Below, piece by piece: positions 58,344 through 64,000 of a stretch of 64,000 bases of DNA. Numbering within the stretch: position 1 is the stretch's first letter; every line of letters starts with the position of its first letter. Made by a program: the position numbers and the translations under genes. Location: NCBI GenBank assembly GCA_001898825.1, contig MKVK01000027.1, positions 23,420-87,419 on the forward strand, given 5' to 3'. The notes beneath the pieces are model-generated. The model made no database searches, was not told the origin of the DNA, and worked only from the letters and a program-made list of their open reading frames with translations. Source of the DNA: Magnetospirillum sp. 64-120. Lineage in GTDB: Bacteria > Pseudomonadota > Alphaproteobacteria > Rhodospirillales > Magnetospirillaceae.

Positions 58344-61184
58344 ATGATCCGATCGCGCCTGTTCCATCGCCTGTTCTCCACCATGCTGATCGTCGTCGGT
58401 CTGTTTTCGGCCGCCGTCTATCTGCTGGTGGTGCCGCTGGTCGAGCAAAAGGCCTATGAGATCGAGCTGAACGCGTCCGGCGCCATCTTGGAAAACGTCT
58501 TCAAGATGGCGGCCAAGATCAAGGGCGGGCTGGAGGAACAGCGGGCCGAGACCGAGAAGTCGTACAAACAGCAGTTGCGCAACGTGGTGCAGCTGGCCGC
58601 GTCCTATATCGACTGGGTGTTCGCCCAGCGCGACCGGGGCGAGATCACCGACGCCGAGGCCAGGCGACAGGTCTTCGAGGGCCTGAAGGCGATGAAATAC
58701 GGCAACAACGACTATATCTGGGTCACCGACTACTACTCGAACCTGCTGTCGCACCCCGACCCCTATTTCCAGGGGCGCAACGCCGCCGAGTTCCGCGACC
58801 AGTCGGGCAACACCATCATCCCGATGATCATTTCCACGGCGCGCGCCTGGGGCGAGGGCTTCCACACCTATCCGTGGTCGCGGCCCAAGGGTGAGACGCA
58901 TCTGACCGAACAAAAGATTTCCTATTTCAAGGACCTGCCCCAGCACCGTCTGGTGGTGGGGACCGGCGCCTATCTGGCCGACATCGACGCCGAGGTCGCC
59001 AAGCGCATGGCCGCTGCCATCGAGGATCTGCGTCAGGTGTTGCGGGCCATCCGCATCAACGCCACCGGCTATGTCTATATCTTCGACGCCCGCAACAACA
59101 TGATCATCCATCCCAACGCCAACATCGAAGGCACCGAGTTCTCGCGCAAGAACAACCCGTTGTCGGGGCATTCCATCGCCGACGAGCTGAAGGCCGCCGC
59201 CGATAGCGGCAAGCCGGTCTATTATCTGTGGGACAAGCCGGAAGACCCCGACCATTACGTCTACCAAAAGATTTCCTGGGTGCGGCACTTCCCCGGCTTC
59301 GACTGGTACATCGCGTCCTCGGTCTATGTGGACGACCTGCGTTCGTCCGCCGTCGAATTGTCCAACCGCATCATGATGGTGGCGCTGGCCATCCTGATCA
59401 TCGGCATCGCTTTGGCCTGGCTGGCGGCGCGCCGGCTGGTCGAGCCGCTGCGCCGGCTGGTGGACACGGCGGCGCAAGTCAGCGGCGGCGACCTGTCGGT
59501 GCGCACCGGCATCACTCGAGACGATGAAATCGGCATCCTGGCCACCGCCTTCGACGGCATGATCCAGCGGGTCCAGGACAACATCGCCACCTTGGACAGC
59601 CGGGTGCGCCACCGCACCGCCGAACTGGAAGACAGCAACCGCCGCCTGTTGCAGGCGGTGGAACTGCAGGACCGCGCCCAGGCGGCGCTGGCGGAAAACG
59701 AATCGCGCCAGCGTCTGATCCTGGACGCCATCCCGGCGGCCATCGCCTATCTGGGCCGCGACCAACGCATCCGCTTCGCCAACCGGCGTTGGGCCGGCAT
59801 GGTGCGCCGCGACAAAGGCGAGGTGGTGGGGCGCTTCCTGGCCGAGACCCTGGGCCGCCATGCCTATGAATTCATCGGCCCGCATGTGGAGCAGACGCTG
59901 CAAGGGCAGGAATCGTCGTTTGAATACACCTTTGGCCAGTCCCGTGGCCAGCCCATGGTCACCAAGACGACGCTGATCCCCGAATTGGGCCCCGACGGTC
60001 TGGTGCAGGGCATGTTCGTGCTGTCCTTGGACGTCACCGACGAAAAGGACACCGAACGGCGCCTGATGGAGGCCCAGCGCCTGAACGCCGTGGGCCAGCT
60101 TTCCGGCGGTTTGGCCCATGATTTCAACAACCTGTTGTCCATCATCATCGGCAACCTGGCGGCGGCGCGGGAACGTTACGCGGCGGTGGAAGGCCTGGAC
60201 GAGTTCTTGGAACCGGCGCAACGGGCGGGACGACGCGGCGCCGACATCACCGCGCGCCTGTTGGCGTTCTCACGCCGCCAACCGCTGAAGCCGCAGCCGG
60301 TGGACGTGGGGGCGCTGATCCGCGAGATGGCGGTGCTGCTTCGGCGCTCGCTGCCCAGTTCCATCGACATGGTGCTGCCGCCGGAAGACGTGCCGTGCTG
60401 GGCCATCGCCGACCAGAACCAGTTGGAAAACGCCCTGGTCAACATGGTGCTGAACGCCCGCGACGCCATGCCCGGCGGCGGCCGTCTGCAGGTCGGCGCC
60501 CGCATCCGGACCCTGATTGCCCCGGAAATGTTCGACGAAATGGCGCCCGCCGACGATTACCTGGAAATCGTCGTCGCCGATACCGGCCAGGGCTTCAACA
60601 CCGACAGTCTGGCCCGCGCCTTCGAACCGTTCTTCACCACCAAGGAACAGGGCTCGGGCCTGGGCTTGTCCATGGTCTATGGCTTCGTCAAGCAATCGCA
60701 TGGTTTCATCCGCATCGATTCCAAGCCGGGCGAGGGGGCGGCGCTGACCATCTTGTTGCCCCGGGCCGAGCCGGTGCCGCATGTGGACGTGCCGGTGGGC
60801 AAGGTTTCGGACCAACGTTGGCCCGGCCGTTTGGCCCTGGTTGCCGAAGACAACGAAGATGTTCGTCAGATCATGCGCCGCCAGCTGATGGAGCTGGGCT
60901 TTTCGGTGGTCGAGGCGGAAAGTGGCGATGAGGCTCTATCTTTGGTTGATCAAATAGAAGATCTGCACCTTGTAATATCGGACATCGTCATGCCCGGACT
61001 TTCTGGTGTGGAACTGGCGCGTAAAGTGAAGGAAATGCGGCCCCAAATCGCCATGGTTCTGATCAGTGGCTTCTCGTTTGATAGCAGCGAGGATCGATCC
61101 GATCTGGTAGTGTTGTCAAAACCGTGGGAAAAACAGGACCTGATCGACGCCATCGGACGGTCGGCTCCGGCCACGACGATTTGA
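58344..61184 (+). CDS. Hybrid sensor kinase: Cache-HAMP-PAS-HisKA-HATPase-REC
   Basis: 946 residues from ATG 58344. Membrane helix (10-30), tandem Cache region (35-335; KYGNNDYIWVTDYYSNLLSH, GTGAYLADIDAEVAKRM, YVYIFDARNNMIIHPNA), second helix (345-367), HAMP (RRLVEPLRRLVDTAAQ), PAS (470-580), kinase with GLAHDFNNLLSI (H592), NMVLNARDAM, ADTGQGF and GSGLGLSMVYGF, and a receiver (830-946; EDNEDVRQ, VISDIVMPGLSG, LSKPW). HDFNN type. Fourteen bases before the OmpR-type regulator. An earlier TTG start is possible. Confidence 0.93.
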   Translation: MIRSRLFHRLFSTMLIVVGLFSAAVYLLVVPLVEQKAYEIELNASGAILENVFKMAAKIKGGLEEQRAETEKSYKQQLRNVVQLAASYIDWVFAQRDRGEITDAEARRQVFEGLKAMKYGNNDYIWVTDYYSNLLSHPDPYFQGRNAAEFRDQSGNTIIPMIISTARAWGEGFHTYPWSRPKGETHLTEQKISYFKDLPQHRLVVGTGAYLADIDAEVAKRMAAAIEDLRQVLRAIRINATGYVYIFDARNNMIIHPNANIEGTEFSRKNNPLSGHSIADELKAAADSGKPVYYLWDKPEDPDHYVYQKISWVRHFPGFDWYIASSVYVDDLRSSAVELSNRIMMVALAILIIGIALAWLAARRLVEPLRRLVDTAAQVSGGDLSVRTGITRDDEIGILATAFDGMIQRVQDNIATLDSRVRHRTAELEDSNRRLLQAVELQDRAQAALAENESRQRLILDAIPAAIAYLGRDQRIRFANRRWAGMVRRDKGEVVGRFLAETLGRHAYEFIGPHVEQTLQGQESSFEYTFGQSRGQPMVTKTTLIPELGPDGLVQGMFVLSLDVTDEKDTERRLMEAQRLNAVGQLSGGLAHDFNNLLSIIIGNLAAARERYAAVEGLDEFLEPAQRAGRRGADITARLLAFSRRQPLKPQPVDVGALIREMAVLLRRSLPSSIDMVLPPEDVPCWAIADQNQLENALVNMVLNARDAMPGGGRLQVGARIRTLIAPEMFDEMAPADDYLEIVVADTGQGFNTDSLARAFEPFFTTKEQGSGLGLSMVYGFVKQSHGFIRIDSKPGEGAALTILLPRAEPVPHVDVPVGKVSDQRWPGRLALVAEDNEDVRQIMRRQLMELGFSVVEAESGDEALSLVDQIEDLHLVISDIVMPGLSGVELARKVKEMRPQIAMVLISGFSFDSSEDRSDLVVLSKPWEKQDLIDAIGRSAPATTI

Positions 61185-61198
61185 CAGAGGGAACCAGT

Positions 61199-61918
61199 TT
61201 GGGCGCCAGGAAGCTTTTGTACCTGATCGAGGACGACGCCGACATCCGCAATCTGGTCCGCACGGTTCTGGAAGGCTATGGCTACGAAGTCCAAGCCTTC
61301 GGATCTGGCCGTGACGCCCGTGCCGCCATCCGCCGTCAGGCCCCCGAACTGTGTCTGGTCGACCTGGGTCTGCCCGACATGGACGGGTTGACCCTGGTGC
61401 GCGAATTGTGGGGCGACGTGCGTTTCGGCGTCATCATCCTGACCGGGCGCGGCGGGGTTTCTGACCGGGTCCTGGGCCTGGAACTGGGCGCCGACGACTA
61501 CATCGTCAAGCCGTTCGAGCCGCGTGAACTGGTGGCCCGCATCAATTCGGTGATCCGCCGGCGCGAACAACTGGCCGGTGCCGGTGCCGCCGCCGACAAC
61601 CAGCGCGCCCGTTTCGGCGAATGGGTGTTCGATCCCGGCAACCTGACCCTGGTCGCCGACGACGGCCATCAGGAAAGCCTGACGGCTGCCGAGGCCGGCC
61701 TGTTGCAGGCCTTGCTGCGTTCCCCCAAGCGGGTGCTGTCGCGCGAGCAGTTGCAAGGCGCCGACAGCGAGCGCGACGACTTCCCCTATGACCGCTCCAT
61801 CGACGTGCGCATCTCGCGCATCCGCAAGAAGATCGAACGCGACGCCAAGTCGCCGCGCCTGATCAAGACGGTCTATGGCGCCGGCTATCTGTTCACCGCC
61901 GAGGTGAGCTGGCTTTAG
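61199..61918 (+). CDS. OmpR/PhoB-family response regulator
   Basis: 239 residues. Receiver domain with IEDDADIR, phospho-acceptor in LVDLGLPDMDG and Lys in YIVKPFEP; winged-helix DNA-binding domain from about 145 (LTAAEAGLLQALL, SIDVRISRIRKKI, IKTVYGAGYLF). TTG 61199 is preferred since AGAGGG lies seven bases upstream and the length is then standard. Probable target of the hybrid kinase. Confidence 0.93.
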   Translation: MGARKLLYLIEDDADIRNLVRTVLEGYGYEVQAFGSGRDARAAIRRQAPELCLVDLGLPDMDGLTLVRELWGDVRFGVIILTGRGGVSDRVLGLELGADDYIVKPFEPRELVARINSVIRRREQLAGAGAAADNQRARFGEWVFDPGNLTLVADDGHQESLTAAEAGLLQALLRSPKRVLSREQLQGADSERDDFPYDRSIDVRISRIRKKIERDAKSPRLIKTVYGAGYLFTAEVSWL

Positions 61919-62116
61919 CCGGCTTTTTTCCCGTGGTCGCCGGTGCTAGGCTGCTTTTCCGTCACCAAACCGGGGGTCGGCGGCCAGCCCCGTTTCTCGC
62001 ACTGAAACAATTGGTCATATTCCTGAGAAACTTGGGAAAAGCTGCGCTGTTAGACCCCTTCGACAACGCTGGAATCAGCTGTCGGCTCGCGATAAAGCCC
62101 TAGGGAGAAACAGGCC

Positions 62117-63739
62117 ATGGCCTCAACCAATGTGTACGATCAGGATCTGGACAAGAACGCCGCCAATTTCGTGGCGTTGACGCCGCTCACTTTCCTCGAG
62201 CGCACCGCCTCGATCTGGCCCGATCGTCTGGCCGTCATCCATGGCCCGGTTCGTCGTACCTGGGGCGAAACCATGGTGCGCGTGCGCCGTCTGGCCGCTG
62301 GTCTCGCCAAGCGCGGCATCGGCAAGGGCGACACGGTGGCCATGCTGGCCGCCAACACCCCGGAACTGTTCGAAGGCCATTTCGCCATTCCGCTGACCGG
62401 CGGCGTGCTGAACGCCATCAACACCCGCCTGGACGCCGAGGCCATCACCTTCATCCTGCAGCACGGCGAAGCCAAGATGCTGATCGTCGACCGCGAGTTC
62501 TCGAAGGTGGCGAAGAAGGCGGTGGAAGGCCTGGACGTCAAGATTCCGGTGTTCGACATCGACGATCCTACCTATGTGGGCGGCGAGCTGATCGGCGAAG
62601 CCACCTATGAAGACCTGCTGGCCGACGAACTGCATCCCTGGATCATGCCGGGCGACGAATGGGACGCCATCGCGCTGAACTACACCTCGGGCACCACCGG
62701 CAACCCCAAGGGCGTGGTCTACCACCATCGCGGCGCTTATCTGAACGCGGTGTCCAACGCGCTCGGCTGGACCATGCCCGACGGCCCGGTCTATCTGTGG
62801 ACCCTGCCCATGTTCCACTGCAACGGCTGGTGCTTCCCGTGGACCATGGCGGTGACCGCCGGCACCAGCGTCTGTCTGCGCCATGTCCGCGTTGAACCCA
62901 TCGTCGATCTGATCCGCTCTGAAAAGGTCACCCATTTCTGTGGTGCCCCCATCGTGCTGAACATGATCAACAACGCGCCTGCCGCCCTGAAGCAAGGTAT
63001 CGACCACAAGGTCAAGGTGATGACCGCCGGTGCCGCCCCGCCGGCCGCCGTCATCGCCGGCATGGAACGCATGGGCTGGGAAGTCACCCACGTCTACGGC
63101 CTGACCGAAGTCTATGGCCCGGTCACCCAGTGCGTCTGGCACGACAAGTGGAACGACCTGGACATCGACGGCAAGGCCCGCATCAAGGCCCGTCAGGGCG
63201 TGCGCGGCCCGATGCTGGAAGGTGTGATGATCGCCGACCCCATGACTCTGGAACCGTGCCCCAAGGACGGCATGACCATGGGTGAAATCTTCATGCGCGG
63301 CAACAACGTCATGAAGGGCTACCTGAAGAACCCCAAGGCCACCCAGGAAAGCTTCGAGGGCGGCTGGTTCCACACCGGCGATCTGGCCGTCTGGCACGAA
63401 GACGGCTATGTGGAAATCAAGGACCGTTCCAAGGACATCATCATCTCGGGTGGTGAAAACATCTCGTCCATCGAGGTGGAAGACGTGCTGTACCGTCACC
63501 CCGACATCATGGAAGCCGCCGTGGTCGCCCGTCCCGACGAGAAGTGGGGCGAGACGCCTTGCGCTTTCGTGACGCTGAAGGACGGCGCCGAATGCACCGA
63601 GGAAAACGTCATCGCTTTCTGCAAGTCGCACATGGCCGGCTTCAAGGTGCCGCGAACCATCGTCTTCGGCGCTTTGCCCAAGACCAGCACCGGCAAGATC
63701 CAGAAGTTCATGCTGCGTCAGATGGCCAAGGATCTTTAA
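62117..63739 (+). CDS. AMP-forming medium/long-chain acyl-CoA ligase
   Basis: 540 residues of the ANL superfamily: P-loop YTSGTTGNPKGVVYHHR, A5 motif VYGLTEVYGPV, GEIFMRGNNVMKGYLKNP, TGDLAVWHEDGYVEIKDRSK and the A10 lysine in KTSTGKIQKFMLR. The WTLPMFHCNGWCFPW segment is typical of the AlkK-like branch acting on fatty or similar acids. Activates acids to CoA esters; the following etfB fits a beta-oxidation or acid-degradation role. 61919-62116 upstream has no gene; RBS GGGAGAAA. Confidence 0.92.
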   Translation: MASTNVYDQDLDKNAANFVALTPLTFLERTASIWPDRLAVIHGPVRRTWGETMVRVRRLAAGLAKRGIGKGDTVAMLAANTPELFEGHFAIPLTGGVLNAINTRLDAEAITFILQHGEAKMLIVDREFSKVAKKAVEGLDVKIPVFDIDDPTYVGGELIGEATYEDLLADELHPWIMPGDEWDAIALNYTSGTTGNPKGVVYHHRGAYLNAVSNALGWTMPDGPVYLWTLPMFHCNGWCFPWTMAVTAGTSVCLRHVRVEPIVDLIRSEKVTHFCGAPIVLNMINNAPAALKQGIDHKVKVMTAGAAPPAAVIAGMERMGWEVTHVYGLTEVYGPVTQCVWHDKWNDLDIDGKARIKARQGVRGPMLEGVMIADPMTLEPCPKDGMTMGEIFMRGNNVMKGYLKNPKATQESFEGGWFHTGDLAVWHEDGYVEIKDRSKDIIISGGENISSIEVEDVLYRHPDIMEAAVVARPDEKWGETPCAFVTLKDGAECTEENVIAFCKSHMAGFKVPRTIVFGALPKTSTGKIQKFMLRQMAKDL

Positions 63740-63750
63740 GCAACAGGAAG

Positions 63751-63777
63751 GGCCCGCGCCGTTTGCCGGCGCGGGCC
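63751..63777 (+). terminator. Hairpin after the acyl-CoA ligase gene
   Basis: GGCCCGCGCC (63751-63760) and GGCGCGGGCC (63768-63777) form a 10-bp stem with a 7-base loop; only three consecutive T follow, so termination may be partial. Confidence 0.7.
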
Positions 63778-63796
63778 GCTTTGTCGGAGCACCCCC

Positions 63797-64000
63797 ATGA
63801 AAGTCCTCGTCGCGGTCAAGCGCGTCATTGATTACAACGTGAAGATCCGGGTGAAGTCGGACCACACGGGTGTTGAAACCGCCAATGTGAAGTTTTCCAT
63901 GAACCCGTTCGACGAGATCGCGGTGGAAGAAGCGGTGCGTCTGAAGGAAGCGGGCAAGGCTTCGGAAGTGGTGGTGGTGTCCATCGGGCCGGCGACGGCG
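63797..64000 (+). CDS. etfB: Electron transfer flavoprotein beta subunit (partial)
   Basis: The first 68 codons are present and run off the window: [36 protein letters not shown] and a VVVVSIGP strand, all typical of EtfB. It carries electrons from acyl-CoA dehydrogenases to ETF-quinone oxidoreductase. ATG 63797 has GGAG seven bases upstream. etfA is expected next. Confidence 0.93.
   Translation, partial: MKVLVAVKRVIDYNVKIRVKSDHTGVETANVKFSMNPFDEIAVEEAVRLKEAGKASEVVVVSIGPATA

Overview
The window is 64 kb of GC-rich (mostly mid-60s percent by eye) chromosomal DNA from an alphaproteobacterium. It most resembles Rhodospirillales of the Magnetospirillum type. The support is a split, circularly permuted alpha-type tmRNA gene, an alpha-type SspB adaptor, HdaA, an HflKC-DUF2065-DegP cluster, very dense two-component signalling genes, and overlapping stop/start operons throughout. 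The genus is inferred from overall protein flavour, not from a search. No magnetosome genes, tRNA, rRNA, transposase, integrase or CRISPR array were seen.

Layout. 1-4495 (minus): the rod-shape operon mreB-mreC-mreD-mrdA-rodA, with rodA cut by the window edge. 4546-13889 (minus): branched-chain amino acid genes, leuA and then ilvB-ilvN-ilvC, with two tandem paralogous membrane histidine kinases lying between leuA and ilvC. 13989-18406 (minus): a TetR regulator with a double palindromic operator, a rifampicin-phosphotransferase-like PEP-synthase relative, a small unknown protein and miaA, divergent from serB. 19427-24555: an unusual fusion of a CoA-binding domain to O-acetylhomoserine sulfhydrylase, an SbmA/YddA-type ABC transporter whose nucleotide-binding motifs are all degenerate, and a TPR/glycosyltransferase-like protein.

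24550-31061 (minus): a CrbS-like sodium-symporter/histidine-kinase cassette. It includes a two-TM small protein, a membrane protein joining a pseudo-histidine-kinase to a DEDDh exonuclease, a CheY-like regulator, a coiled-coil membrane protein and a degenerate receiver protein. 31128-38147: FemAB-like, DUF445, FAD oxidase and periplasmic Cache proteins, then a PhnD-like lipoprotein coupled to a histidine kinase. 38160-42355 (minus): LysE exporter, SDR, hda, AI-2E permease and DUF2066, divergent from purM-purN. 44268-50284: a chemoreceptor, intergenic palindromes, and the membrane-protease quality-control operon hflK-hflC-DUF2065-degP. 50518-57402: mrp, a polytopic membrane protein, an AT-richer hicAB module, the two-piece ssrA gene with sspB directly downstream, class I fumarase and DUF983. 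57399-64000: a FlaF-like protein, a ribbon-helix-helix protein, a hybrid Cache/PAS kinase with an OmpR-type regulator, an acyl-CoA ligase and the start of etfB.

Functional themes are cell-wall elongation, leucine/isoleucine/valine and purine synthesis, protein quality control (ssrA tagging, SspB delivery, HflKC, DegP) and environmental sensing, with five HisKA-type kinases plus one pseudo-kinase. The best candidates for something undescribed are the pseudo-kinase/exonuclease fusion in the CrbS-like cassette, the ABC transporter with a degenerate ATPase, the ssrA-sspB pairing with a flanking hicAB that has an extended antitoxin, and the TetR-controlled Rph-like enzyme.
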